Assembly: GCA_016787485.1 (NCBI GenBank)
Contig: JAEUUL010000009.1
Location: forward strand, 91,916 to 155,915
From: Bacteroidota bacterium
Lineage (GTDB): Bacteria; Bacteroidota; Bacteroidia; NS11-12g; UBA955
Reading direction: 5' to 3'
DNA length: 64,000 nt
Of this stretch, positions 1 through 8,524 are shown one piece after another (within the stretch, counting starts at the first letter, position 1; every line of letters starts with the position of its first letter). The notes beneath the pieces were generated by a model, which ran no database searches, was not told where the DNA came from, and was given only the letters and a program-made list of their open reading frames with translations. The position numbers were made by a program, and so were the translations under genes.

Positions 1-65
1 ACAAGCAGGAAGATTCTGCTAAAAAAGCTGATCACGCGCCTGCAGAAGGCACAGAAAAAAAATGA
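1..65 (+). CDS. C-terminal tail of an upstream gene (partial)
   Basis: An open frame enters from the left edge and ends at a TGA at 63-65. It encodes a charged, low-complexity tail rich in Lys, Ala and Glu (ending EGTEKK). The stop overlaps the asd start codon as ATGA, which suggests translational coupling with asd. Too little is visible to name the protein. The tail resembles the disordered ends of many small Bacteroidota proteins. Confidence 0.55.
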   Translation, partial: KQEDSAKKADHAPAEGTEKK

Positions 66-1057
66 AAGTAGCAGTAGTAGGTGTTACCGGACTGGTGGGC
101 ACCAAAATGCTGCAAGTGCTGGAAGAACGTCATTTTCCGGTGACAGAGCTATTGCCTGTCGCATCAGAATCCAGCTTGGGAAAAGAAATTGTATTTGGTG
201 GCAAGCGCTGGACAGTGATGTCTATGCATGCAGCGGTAGAAGCCAAACCAGATATAGCACTTTTTAGCGCGGGCGGAAGCGTAAGTAAAGAATTTGCACC
301 CCAATTTGCCGCAGTTGGCACCTATGTCATAGATAACAGCAGCGCGTGGCGCATGGAAACAGGTGTACCACTAGTGGTGCCCGAAGTGAATGCGGATACC
401 ATTACACGCGACAACCACATCATCGCCAACCCCAATTGCTCAACCATACAAATGGTGGTGGCATTGAAACCCTTGCATGATGCGTTTGCCATTCGCCGTA
501 TAGTGGTGAGCACATACCAGAGCATTACCGGAACCGGGCAAAAGGCCGTGGCCCAGATGGAAGCCGAACGCAAAGGAGAAACGGCAACGATGGTGTATCC
601 GCATAGAATTGATTTAAACATTCTGCCACATATAGATTCATTCCTGGAGAATGGTTACACCAAGGAAGAAATGAAAATGGTGAATGAAACACGCAAAATC
701 ATGGGTACTCCCTCCATAGGTGTATCAGCAACCACGGTGCGGGTACCTACAACAGGCGGACACAGTGAAAGCATCAATGTGGAGTTTCACCGGGATTTTG
801 ATTTGAATGAAGTGCGTAATTTGTTAAAACATGCCCCCGGAGTGATTCTGCAAGATGACCCGGCGCAAAATGTGTACCCGATGCCCATGTGGAGCCATGA
901 CAAAGACGATGTGTTTGTGGGCAGATTGCGCAGGGACGAAAGTCAGCCAAATACGCTGAACATGTGGGTGGTTAGTGATAACCTTCGCAAAGGCGCGGCA
1001 ACCAATGCTGTACAAATCGCAGAAGCACTGCTGGCCAAAGGATTTGTGCGGCCTTAA
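62..1057 (+). CDS. asd: Aspartate-semialdehyde dehydrogenase
   Basis: Catalyses NADPH-dependent reductive dephosphorylation of aspartyl-4-phosphate to aspartate semialdehyde, the branch point to lysine/diaminopimelate, threonine and methionine; cytosolic. The 331-residue length fits the family. The N-terminal Rossmann motif GVTGLVG follows the start directly. The catalytic cysteine is C126 in NPNCSTIQ. The C-terminal-domain histidine is H234 in TGGHSES, where the acid/base residue is expected. The start is fixed by the Rossmann strand immediately after it and by ATGA overlap with the preceding frame. No other amino-acid biosynthesis gene is adjacent. Confidence 0.96.
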   Translation: MKVAVVGVTGLVGTKMLQVLEERHFPVTELLPVASESSLGKEIVFGGKRWTVMSMHAAVEAKPDIALFSAGGSVSKEFAPQFAAVGTYVIDNSSAWRMETGVPLVVPEVNADTITRDNHIIANPNCSTIQMVVALKPLHDAFAIRRIVVSTYQSITGTGQKAVAQMEAERKGETATMVYPHRIDLNILPHIDSFLENGYTKEEMKMVNETRKIMGTPSIGVSATTVRVPTTGGHSESINVEFHRDFDLNEVRNLLKHAPGVILQDDPAQNVYPMPMWSHDKDDVFVGRLRRDESQPNTLNMWVVSDNLRKGAATNAVQIAEALLAKGFVRP

Positions 1058-1113
1058 ATTGCCTTTGAGGTCATTCTGAATATTGAATCTATCGCAATTC
1101 TATTCTCTGTAAC

Positions 1114-2271
1114 TCAATACCATGATTTATTGTAAGCATCGTATATGGCATTTTGAGGATCTGTGGTACCCCCAGCGAAAACCATTCCCTGTGTATTGAA
1201 CATAACTACAATTTCTATCCCATTTGGAAAAGAAACCACCTGTTCCAACGTGCCTTGTCCGATGCTGCTTGAGATACTCCCGTTTTTACCATAATAATTT
1301 CCATGAATTTCTCTGGCGGGATCCAGCCTGTCTAAGCCATAACGGTTATCCTCCATCAACTTGCGGGATTCCTTTGACAGCAATACCTCAGTATGTTTGT
1401 AATAGGCCATAACCCGTGCAAGTTCCATGACCGTCATAAAGAATCCACCCCCACCGGCTGTGGAAGTCCAGCTGCCATAATATGCACCATTGTTTGCCTG
1501 CAAATCGGTAGTGGCATAATACAATGTGCTTGTGCCCCGGCTTTCAGGTTCACACGAAATATTGTTCAGACCAATGGGTTCAAAAACATGCTGCTGCATA
1601 TACAGAATGTAATTGTTTTCAGTGGTGGCACTGTCCAGAGCTGCGGAGATGGTGGGTGCATCATTCAATCCGCGCCAAAGGGAAGGGATAAGTATGCGGA
1701 ATAAGGCAAAGTTGGCATTGCGGTACAAATAGGTTTGTGTATTGATTACTCCGGTATCTATACACAACCGCAAACCCGTGTAACCCAGGGTCTTGGTAAA
1801 TTGGGCGTTTGCACTGCTAAGTCCGCTGGTATGGCCCAGCAAATGGCCAAATGTAAGATTATTTACTCCCGGCCCCTGATTCCATGATGGAGGAAGCCAT
1901 TGACCGATTTTGGATGTTTCATCCAGACCGCGTCTTTCCAGCAGTTGCAATACGGCGATGGCTGTAAGGAACTTTGTAACACTGGCAATATTTACCTTTT
2001 TATTCAGGGTAAAGGCAAGATTACCATCTGCATCGTTTCTGCTTTTTCCGTAGGCATTTCCTTTTACAAATAACCCATTCAGAGAAATGGCATATCCCCA
2101 GCCTATTGCTCCGGCAGGTTCCATTGAACTCCGGAGGTGGGCATCAAAACTGTCCAGAGAGAATTTTGGGCCGCCCTGTACTTTGTCGGTTGGTGTCTTT
2201 TTACATGCAATCTGAAAAAGTATTGCCGAAAGAAATCCTGCAAGGATGCAGTAACGCAGAGTTGTTTTCAT
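1114..2271 (-). CDS. Serine hydrolase lipoprotein, beta-lactamase/D-Ala-D-Ala carboxypeptidase fold
   Basis: A penicillin-binding-protein-like serine hydrolase of the beta-lactamase superfamily (class C/AmpC-like). From the ATG at 2271 the protein has 385 residues. A lipoprotein signal peptide ends at IAC (Cys23), so it is probably lipid-anchored in the periplasm or outer membrane. The catalytic SxxK is S97-V-T-K100. A Tyr motif YRN lies at 183-185. A KTG-like GKNG lies near the C-terminus. An upstream in-frame ATG at 2316 would put 15 extra residues before the signal peptide, so the later start is preferred. Substrate is unknown: peptidoglycan, peptide or ester are all possible. Confidence 0.85.
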   Translation of the reverse strand: MKTTLRYCILAGFLSAILFQIACKKTPTDKVQGGPKFSLDSFDAHLRSSMEPAGAIGWGYAISLNGLFVKGNAYGKSRNDADGNLAFTLNKKVNIASVTKFLTAIAVLQLLERRGLDETSKIGQWLPPSWNQGPGVNNLTFGHLLGHTSGLSSANAQFTKTLGYTGLRLCIDTGVINTQTYLYRNANFALFRILIPSLWRGLNDAPTISAALDSATTENNYILYMQQHVFEPIGLNNISCEPESRGTSTLYYATTDLQANNGAYYGSWTSTAGGGGFFMTVMELARVMAYYKHTEVLLSKESRKLMEDNRYGLDRLDPAREIHGNYYGKNGSISSSIGQGTLEQVVSFPNGIEIVVMFNTQGMVFAGGTTDPQNAIYDAYNKSWY

Positions 2272-2362
2272 AAATTCAAATATATAACGAAAAACCACCC
2301 CATTCGCAAACTGCATGAAGGAGGATGGAACAATTGGACCAGATATTTGTTAATTTTACAAC

Positions 2363-2803
2363 ATGACGGATAAGCCAGACCTGAGACCGGATTTTCTGAA
2401 AGACGCCTTGTATCAGGGCGAACTGAGTCAGGCACCCTATGCATTGTCTGTGAGTTCACCGAAAATAGAACCTGTAGACAAACGTCTGCTGAAGGCCAAT
2501 GCACACGAAGCCATGCAGCATCAGGCCCAGCAGCAGATAGACATGCTGCGCAAACAGGCAGCCCTGCTGATCCGTCAGGCGAGGGAAATAGAGCAACGGC
2601 TTGAGGTTTCCCATTCCATTTATCAGGCAGACATTCCTTTTGAGCCGGTTATCGGTGGGGTTTACCACCTGTACCAGCGCAATGACGGAAGCCAGGTGTT
2701 GAGTATGGTTGCACCCTATGAATGGGGCCGCACCATGCCTTTTGACCTGCACTTATACACAGTGCGCCTGCTGGCTGATAAAACCTGGGAAATCCTTGCT
2801 TAG
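2363..2803 (+). CDS. DUF2452 family protein
   Basis: A 146-residue cytosolic protein of the DUF2452 family, which is widespread in Bacteroidota and has no established function. Residues 40-90 form a predicted helical, Gln/Arg-rich stretch. It is followed by the family signature, FEPVIGGVYHLYQ then a short YEWG segment near the C-terminus. There is no signal peptide or membrane segment. It diverges from the serine hydrolase upstream and converges on murQ with no spacer: its TAG ends one base before the murQ stop codon. Confidence 0.8.
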   Translation: MTDKPDLRPDFLKDALYQGELSQAPYALSVSSPKIEPVDKRLLKANAHEAMQHQAQQQIDMLRKQAALLIRQAREIEQRLEVSHSIYQADIPFEPVIGGVYHLYQRNDGSQVLSMVAPYEWGRTMPFDLHLYTVRLLADKTWEILA

Positions 2804-3619
2804 TCAGTTATCTGATTTGATTGCTTTCACCGCTTTGCGCACAGAACCCATCCGGGTGAGCCAATTGCGGGCTTCTTCATAAGGCATTCCGGTTTCTTCC
2901 ATCACCATACGGGTGCCACGATCTATCAGTTTGTGGTTTGTAAGTTGCATATCCACCATTTTGTTGCCCTGCACCCTGCCAAGTTTAATCATTACAGATG
3001 TTGTGATCATATTCAGCACCATTTTGGTGGCGGTTCCTGCCTTCATGCGGGTACTACCGGTTACAAATTCGGGCCCGGTGATTACTTCCACCGGTGCATC
3101 GCAGTTCGAGGCAATGGCAGAGTGACCATTGCACACAATACATCCGGTGGCAATACCATGCTCTTTGCAGGAAATAAGGGCACCCAGCACATAGGGTGTC
3201 CGCCCGCTGGCCGAAATACCCACAACGACATCATTATTGCGTATTTCATGGGATTGCAAATCCAGCCACCCCTGTGCCATATCATCTTCCGCAAATTCCA
3301 CCGCTTTTCGCATAGCTCCATCGCCACCGGCCATAATTCCAACCACGAGACCATGCTCTACCCCGTAGGTGGGCGGACATTCACTGGCATCTACTATCCC
3401 AAGCCGGCCGCTGGTACCAGCTCCGATGTAGAAAAGCCGGCCTCCGGCCTGCATTCTGTCCAGCACCAGGCTGCAAAGTGTCTCAATCTGCGGTATTGCA
3501 ATCTGCACGGACAAAGCCAGAGTGCTGTCTTCGGCGTGAATTCCGTTGAGCAAATCCAGGATGGACTTCTTTTCCAGATGCTGATGTCTGCTGCCAGATT
3601 CAGTATGGTTGTCTGTCAT
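2804..3619 (-). CDS. murQ: N-acetylmuramic acid 6-phosphate etherase
   Basis: Cleaves the lactyl ether of MurNAc-6-phosphate to GlcNAc-6-phosphate and D-lactate in cell-wall recycling; cytosolic. The SIS sugar-phosphate-binding domain is recognisable from GAGTSGRLG and the following DASECPPTYG. A second conserved block reads TGSTRMKAGTATK. At 271 residues it is slightly shorter than the E. coli enzyme (about 298) but in the range for Bacteroidota. Its start overlaps the stop of the upstream GH3 gene by 4 bp, so the two are co-translated. No PTS or AmgK-type gene is nearby. Confidence 0.95.
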   Translation of the reverse strand: MTDNHTESGSRHQHLEKKSILDLLNGIHAEDSTLALSVQIAIPQIETLCSLVLDRMQAGGRLFYIGAGTSGRLGIVDASECPPTYGVEHGLVVGIMAGGDGAMRKAVEFAEDDMAQGWLDLQSHEIRNNDVVVGISASGRTPYVLGALISCKEHGIATGCIVCNGHSAIASNCDAPVEVITGPEFVTGSTRMKAGTATKMVLNMITTSVMIKLGRVQGNKMVDMQLTNHKLIDRGTRMVMEETGMPYEEARNWLTRMGSVRKAVKAIKSDN

Positions 3620-5157
3620 TGAGGCTGTGTATGGTTACTGAGATACTGGCACCAATCGTCGTACAGATGGTCCGCCAAAACCCGTGGGAACTTCGCCTGA
3701 CCGCCCAATTTGCCTTGTTTTTCCATCCAACCCAGAAACACGGATTCTGGCAACAGTTTCAACTCCATGCCTTTCAACACATGTTTTCGTTCCACGGCGT
3801 AATCATCATTTAGTTCGGCCAATACTTGATCCAGCCGGGTTTTCACTGCTTCCGCATCCAGGCCGTGCTTGTTGCATGCCAGATACCAGGAATGTCCGAA
3901 AGTGCCGTTCCAATTGCCGCCTTTGACGGTATACTCCGGAAACACGGCGCCAAATTCTGCAGCAACTCTGGCCAAACCATCGTTCATATTTTCCACACTC
4001 AGATGTTCACCACATATACTCAGAAACTGCCGGGTGCGCCCTGTAATTCTTATTTCACAGGCATCTGCATCGGTAAACCTGACGGTGTCACCAATGAGAT
4101 ATCGCCATGCTCCGGCTGGTGTGGTAATCAATATGGCATAATCCACATCCTCCCTCACATCTGCCAGGCTCACTGTTCTGGCTTCGGGCAAAGGCAATCC
4201 GTCCTCGCCAAAGTTATCATTGTTGAAAGGAATGAACTCATAGAACGTATTGTTTCTGAAAACCAGCCTCATTCCTTCCGAACCCTGCCGGGTCTGAAAG
4301 GCAATAAATCCTTCACTGGCCAGATATGTCTCGAAATATTTGATGGGCTGACCCAGCATACTGTCAATACTCGCCCGGTACGGTTTCAATGAAACGGCTC
4401 CCCATACATAGACACTGAAATTGGGCCATATCTCATGAATATGGTTCAGGCGATACCGTTCGATGATGCGTTCGAGCAATATTTTTATCCAGGCGGGACC
4501 GCCGGCAATCATCACTATATCCCACTCCCTGGCATGTTCCACCATCAATTCTATTTTCCGGTGCCAGTCCGTTTGGCTCGAAATTTCCTCACCGGGTTGT
4601 GCAAATCGGGCAAACCAGCCCGGCATGGTGGAAGTGGTGATGCCACTAAGATCTCCATAGTAGCTGGTGCCGTTGTAATTGAGGCTGGTGCTGCCGCCAA
4701 TAGCCAGATAATGTTTGGTAAAAAAATCTTTGGGAACATCGGTTCTCGCTACTGCAAAAAGCTGGCGGAGACTGGCGCGCTTAATGGATTTAAGCTGATC
4801 GCCGGTAACAGGAATAAACTTGCTGGATCCCTCGGTGGTGCCGCTGCTGAGTGCAAAATACTGCGGATGACCTGGCCATGTGATATCTGCCCCGCCCTCA
4901 AACTCGCGCTGCCAATATGGGTGCATGGTTCCATAGTGGTTTATGGGCACGCGCTTACAGAAATTCGCTACCGGATCACCGGATATAAGGATATGGTCAA
5001 ATCCGTGTTTTCTGCCATACTCTGTGTTTCTGGCTTTGTAAAGCATCTTTCTCAGTGTCTTTTCCTGCCACTTCACTGCACGCGCCCGGTTGAAACTGAG
5101 CACATCGGTAATGTTGCGCCCACGGTGAAACAACTGGGTGAGAAAATCCATTGCCAT
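3616..5157 (-). CDS. GH3 auxin-responsive-promoter family protein
   Basis: A 513-residue member of the GH3 family, an ANL-superfamily relative. The plant enzymes adenylate a carboxylic acid and conjugate it to an amino acid; the bacterial substrates are unknown. Family landmarks include LSSGTTEGSSKFIPV (ATP-binding P-loop-like motif, about residue 105), the YFETYLASEGF region, and ITGRTRQFLSICGEHLS in the C-terminal half. No signal peptide is seen. It lies directly upstream of murQ with a 4-bp overlap. That pairing hints at a link with peptidoglycan-derived metabolites, but this is inference only. Confidence 0.9.
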   Translation of the reverse strand: MAMDFLTQLFHRGRNITDVLSFNRARAVKWQEKTLRKMLYKARNTEYGRKHGFDHILISGDPVANFCKRVPINHYGTMHPYWQREFEGGADITWPGHPQYFALSSGTTEGSSKFIPVTGDQLKSIKRASLRQLFAVARTDVPKDFFTKHYLAIGGSTSLNYNGTSYYGDLSGITTSTMPGWFARFAQPGEEISSQTDWHRKIELMVEHAREWDIVMIAGGPAWIKILLERIIERYRLNHIHEIWPNFSVYVWGAVSLKPYRASIDSMLGQPIKYFETYLASEGFIAFQTRQGSEGMRLVFRNNTFYEFIPFNNDNFGEDGLPLPEARTVSLADVREDVDYAILITTPAGAWRYLIGDTVRFTDADACEIRITGRTRQFLSICGEHLSVENMNDGLARVAAEFGAVFPEYTVKGGNWNGTFGHSWYLACNKHGLDAEAVKTRLDQVLAELNDDYAVERKHVLKGMELKLLPESVFLGWMEKQGKLGGQAKFPRVLADHLYDDWCQYLSNHTQPQ

Positions 5158-5240
5158 AGCCTGGCAAAAATACAGGATTCAACGGTTTATGAATAAAGCC
5201 GTGTGGGTTTTATCCGGTTTAACCGAAATTTGCCGGTTCT

Positions 5241-5609
5241 ATGCAGTCTGGCGATACGCTTACAGGAGAATTGCGCGATAAGTGGCAAATGGTGGTTGAG
5301 TATGTGGAATCTCTTTTCCACCGCAAACCGGATTTGAATGCCATTTTGTTCCTCATTGGTATTCGCGAACTGGGGGAATTGCCAGAAAAGAAATTCAGCA
5401 AAGAGGAAAAGACACACCTCATGCATATTGCCACATGTAAGGTCCTTAGCTATTCCGGATACTACCATCAAAACGGGTTTGACCCGAAGGGCTGGCCGGT
5501 ATGGGAGGTACAGCAGAAATTACCGTCCCTGAGTCTGTTCGAACAGGAAATTCTCTTGCGGCAGCACATTGTCGAATATTTTGAAACCGAAGAAATTCTC
5601 ACTTTTTAA
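5241..5609 (+). CDS. Conserved hypothetical small protein
   Basis: A 122-residue cytosolic-looking protein, acidic and helical, with no signal peptide or membrane segment. Blocks such as FLIGIRELGE and HIATCKVLSYSGYY look like a Bacteroidota-conserved protein of unknown function. It ends 6 bp before the cyclophilin lipoprotein and probably shares its transcript. No function is proposed. Confidence 0.7.
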   Translation: MQSGDTLTGELRDKWQMVVEYVESLFHRKPDLNAILFLIGIRELGELPEKKFSKEEKTHLMHIATCKVLSYSGYYHQNGFDPKGWPVWEVQQKLPSLSLFEQEILLRQHIVEYFETEEILTF

Positions 5610-5615
5610 ACAGGA

Positions 5616-6500
5616 ATGAAACATAGCATCATACTCCTTCCACTGTGCATACTGGCCGCATGTGGAAGCAAACAAACCGGCACCGATGTGGTGGACAGCA
5701 CGAAAAAAGCTGCTGCCCGCGACAGTTGGACGGCAATCCATCCAGACACCCAGGCCATGAAAAGCCTGACAAGGGTGGAAATCCAAACCAGCATGGGCAA
5801 CCTTACTGTGGCTCTGTTCAACAGCACACCCAGGCACAGGGACAATTTCCTGAAACTGGCACGAAACGGGTTTTACAATGGCACATTGTTCCATCGGATC
5901 ATCCGCAATTTCATGATTCAGGCAGGAGATCCTGCTTCAAAAACTGCAAAACCAGGGCAAATGCTGGGAGATGGAGGGCCGGGATATGAAATCCCTGCGG
6001 AGTTTGTAGACACTTTGTACCATTATCGCGGAGCCCTTGCTGCAGCGCGCGAAGGAGATGAACGCAATCCGGAAAAGAAAAGCTCTGGCAGCCAGTTTTA
6101 TATCGTGCAGGGAGACAAGGTCAGCACGGACCAGTTAACCAAAATGGTAAAAAGCAGCCTCCTGATGAAATTGATCAGGGATCCGGACAACCTATCCTAT
6201 TCCATGCGCATGGAAGCTTACAAAAAACGGGGAGATGCCGCGGCAATGAATTTGCTGCAGGCCGAACTGGAAGGCAAAGTGGGACCTGCGGCAGACAGTA
6301 TGATAAATGCCATGCCACGCAGGGTAAAGCAAATGTATGCCACCTGGGGAGGTGCCCCTTTTCTGGACCGTGAATACACAGTATTTGGCTTTTTGATTTC
6401 CGGATATGATGTACTCGACAAATTGCAGGCAGTGCAGACTGCTGCCGAGGACCGCCCGGTTCAGGACATACGGATAACCGGAATGAAAGTGCTGGATTAA
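5616..6500 (+). CDS. Cyclophilin-type peptidyl-prolyl isomerase lipoprotein
   Basis: A prolyl cis-trans isomerase of the cyclophilin fold, 294 residues. The signal peptide ends at LAAC (Cys16), so it is a periplasm-facing lipoprotein. The catalytic Arg lies in LFHRIIRNFMIQAGDP (R94). GSQFYIVQG is the second active-site strand. Between that strand and the final PFLDREYTVFG block there is an insertion of about 85 helical, charged residues (roughly 155-240), well beyond a minimal cyclophilin. Similar insertions occur in Bacteroidota lipoprotein cyclophilins. It is probably cotranscribed with the small gene upstream. Confidence 0.9.
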   Translation: MKHSIILLPLCILAACGSKQTGTDVVDSTKKAAARDSWTAIHPDTQAMKSLTRVEIQTSMGNLTVALFNSTPRHRDNFLKLARNGFYNGTLFHRIIRNFMIQAGDPASKTAKPGQMLGDGGPGYEIPAEFVDTLYHYRGALAAAREGDERNPEKKSSGSQFYIVQGDKVSTDQLTKMVKSSLLMKLIRDPDNLSYSMRMEAYKKRGDAAAMNLLQAELEGKVGPAADSMINAMPRRVKQMYATWGGAPFLDREYTVFGFLISGYDVLDKLQAVQTAAEDRPVQDIRITGMKVLD

Positions 6501-6509
6501 AGTCCGGCA

Positions 6510-6541
6510 TTTGGAAAAATCCGGATTCTGTCTTATATTTG
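6510..6541 (+). promoter_or_regulatory. Bacteroidota sigma promoter for rimP-nusA
   Basis: A TTTG at 6510-6513 (-33) and TATATTTG at 6534-6541 (-7) are separated by 20 bp. This matches the Bacteroidota consensus TTTG-N19-21-TAnnTTTG exactly. The predicted transcription start is about 6546, just upstream of the terminator-like hairpin and about 50 nt before the rimP ATG. Confidence 0.8.
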
Positions 6542-6560
6542 CATCACTTTTCCATATGGA

Positions 6561-6594
6561 AGGGGACAAGCCAAAAGCAGTCCCCTTTTTTATT
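6561..6594 (+). terminator. Intrinsic terminator/attenuator in the rimP leader
   Basis: A 7-bp stem AGGGGAC (6561-6567) pairs with GTCCCCT (6580-6586), followed by TTTTTATT. It lies after the rimP promoter and only 5 bp before the rimP ATG. It could therefore act as an attenuator of rimP-nusA as well as terminating read-through from the cyclophilin gene. Confidence 0.75.
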
Positions 6595-6598
6595 GGGT

Positions 6599-7063
6599 AT
6601 GACAAAACTGACGGACAAACTGAAAACGCTGGTGGAGCAGGAAGCTCCGGCCTTTGGACTGTTTATGGTTGGGCACAGCAGCGGCTCAGATGGCCTGCAA
6701 CGGTTTTATGTGGATTCTGATGAAGTTTTATCCATGAAAGCCCTGTCAGACTTTTCGCGCCACGTGTCACACCTCATAGATGAAGGTGATTTTGGCGAAA
6801 ATGAGTTCACCTTTGAAGTAAGCAGTCCGGGTGCGGACAAACCCCTTACGGCGTTGCGTCAATTCAACAAACATGTGGGAAGGACTTTTGAAATTGTAAC
6901 TACAGACGACGAAAAATGGGAAGCCAAACTGACAGCCGTTGAAGGCAGCGTATTACAATTTGAAAAAACCGTGAAAGAAAAAGGCAAAAAACCGGTGCAG
7001 GTAACAGATTCCTTACCGTTTGAGAATATACAAACCGCAACAATAAAAATATCTTTTAAGTAA
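6599..7063 (+). CDS. rimP: Ribosome maturation factor RimP
   Basis: RimP assists 30S subunit assembly. From the ATG at 6599 the protein has 154 residues. FTFEVSSPGADKPL is the RimP signature (the GxSSPGxDRPL region), followed by the C-terminal small beta-barrel. An upstream in-frame ATG at 6539 lies within the promoter and would place the terminator hairpin inside the coding sequence, so it is rejected. The gene heads the classic rimP-nusA-infB transcription/translation cluster, with one base before nusA. Confidence 0.92.
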   Translation: MTKLTDKLKTLVEQEAPAFGLFMVGHSSGSDGLQRFYVDSDEVLSMKALSDFSRHVSHLIDEGDFGENEFTFEVSSPGADKPLTALRQFNKHVGRTFEIVTTDDEKWEAKLTAVEGSVLQFEKTVKEKGKKPVQVTDSLPFENIQTATIKISFK

Positions 7064-7064
7064 T

Positions 7065-8327
7065 ATGAAAAGCAAAGCCAGGGAATTGGGAATCAATCTC
7101 GTAGAGAGTTTTTCTGAGTTCAAGGAGTTTAAGAACATCGACAGGGCCACCATGATGCGTGTGCTTGAAGACGTGTTCCGCAGCATTTTGCGCAAAAAGT
7201 ATGGCCAGGACGCCAATTTTGACATCATTATCAATACCGAAACCGGGGATATAGAAATGTATCACCTGCGTTTAATTGTAGAAGAAGGAGAAGTTGAAGA
7301 CCCCAATTTGCAGATTACCGTTACCGAAGCCAGACAATTCGAACCCGATTACCAGGTGGGTGAAGATTGTATTCAGCAGGTATTTCTCGACGATTTCGGC
7401 AGAAGAAGCATTCTCAATGCCCGCCAGGCCCTTATGAGCCGGATTATTGAGCTGGAAAAAGACGAATTGTTCCGCAAGTATGCCGACAAACGGGGTGAAA
7501 TCATTGCAGGTGAGGTTTATAATGTATGGAAACGTGAAATCATGGTACTTGATGACGATGGCAACGAACTCATCCTGCCCAAGGAGCAAATGATACCGCG
7601 TGACATTTACAAAAAAGGCGACAACCTGCGCGCAGTGGTTCACGAGGTACAGATGGACAAAGGGGCTCCCCGCATCATTCTGTCCCGCACATCACCTGAG
7701 TTCCTTGAACGCCTGTTTGAACTTGAAGTTCCGGAAATTCTTGACGGTTTGATCACCATCAAAAAAGTGGTGCGCGAACCCGGAGAAAGGGCCAAAGTAG
7801 CCGTAGAAAGTTACGATGACCGCATTGATCCGGTGGGCGCATGTGTAGGCGTAAAAGGGGCCCGGATTCATGGCATTGTTCGCGAATTGCGCAATGAAAA
7901 CATTGACGTAATCAACTACACCACCAATACTGCCCTGTTTATCACACGTGCCCTGCAGCCTGCCAAAATCAGCCGCATGGAAATTGACGATGCAACCAAG
8001 AAAGTGGATGTATTTCTGGAAACAGACCAGGTATCTCTGGCCATAGGCAAAGGTGGACACAACATCAAACTGGCTGGCAAACTCACAGGCCATCAGATAG
8101 AGGTTTACCGTGTGAATGCAGCCGTAAATGATGAGGACGATGTGGAACTGGATGAATTCCTGGATGAAATTGATGAATGGATTATTGACGAATTCAAGAA
8201 AATCGGGCTCGACAGCGCCAAGGATGTTTTGCGCCACAGTGTTGAAGACCTGGTGAGCAGAACCCAACTTGAAGAAGAAACCATTCTGGAGGTGAAGAAA
8301 ATCCTTCAGAATGAGTTTGAAGAATAA
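7065..8327 (+). CDS. nusA: Transcription termination/antitermination factor NusA
   Basis: NusA binds RNA polymerase and nascent RNA and modulates pausing, termination and antitermination. The 420 residues comprise an N-terminal polymerase-binding domain (about 1-125), an S1 domain (about 130-200), then two KH domains. The latter include DPVGACVGVKGARIHGIV and the GKGGHNIKLA loop, both GxxG type. The C-terminus is short and acidic without the long E. coli AR repeats, as is usual outside Gammaproteobacteria. It follows rimP by 1 bp and is separated from infB by a 197-bp structured spacer. Confidence 0.95.
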   Translation: MKSKARELGINLVESFSEFKEFKNIDRATMMRVLEDVFRSILRKKYGQDANFDIIINTETGDIEMYHLRLIVEEGEVEDPNLQITVTEARQFEPDYQVGEDCIQQVFLDDFGRRSILNARQALMSRIIELEKDELFRKYADKRGEIIAGEVYNVWKREIMVLDDDGNELILPKEQMIPRDIYKKGDNLRAVVHEVQMDKGAPRIILSRTSPEFLERLFELEVPEILDGLITIKKVVREPGERAKVAVESYDDRIDPVGACVGVKGARIHGIVRELRNENIDVINYTTNTALFITRALQPAKISRMEIDDATKKVDVFLETDQVSLAIGKGGHNIKLAGKLTGHQIEVYRVNAAVNDEDDVELDEFLDEIDEWIIDEFKKIGLDSAKDVLRHSVEDLVSRTQLEEETILEVKKILQNEFEE

Positions 8328-8370
8328 TACGCCACGTGATGCTTTTGATTCCATGAAAAAAGCGTTGCGT

Positions 8371-8476
8371 ATTGCCATTTTTCTGCCCGGCAATGCAGAG
8401 AAAAGTGGCAAAAGGCACACCCTGTAAACGGTCGGTTCTGTTTCTGTAACTGCGGAAATGCCGACCCTTAACAGGG
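8371..8476 (+). other. Structured nusA-infB spacer (two long inverted repeats)
   Basis: The spacer holds two hairpin candidates. The first pairs 8374-8386 with 8395-8409 around an 8-nt loop, with one G-U pair and a 2-nt bulge. The second pairs 8420-8435 with 8461-8476 (14 of 16 positions) around a 25-nt loop. A competing 6-bp pairing, ATTGCC (8371-8376) with GGCAAT (8389-8394), would exclude the first hairpin. No U-tract follows, so neither is an ordinary terminator. It could be a regulatory RNA element or RNA-processing site. Confidence 0.5.
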
Positions 8477-8481
8477 GAGAA

Positions 8482-8512
8482 TTTGCATTGCCACAGATTA
8501 CACCTAATTTTG
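8482..8512 (+). promoter_or_regulatory. Promoter for infB
   Basis: TTTG at 8482-8485 and TAATTTTG at 8505-8512 are spaced by 19 bp, a full match to the Bacteroidota consensus. The predicted start near 8517 leaves a leader of only about 8 nt before the infB ATG at 8525. This makes infB transcribable independently of nusA. Confidence 0.7.
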
Positions 8513-8524
8513 AACACATATAGA

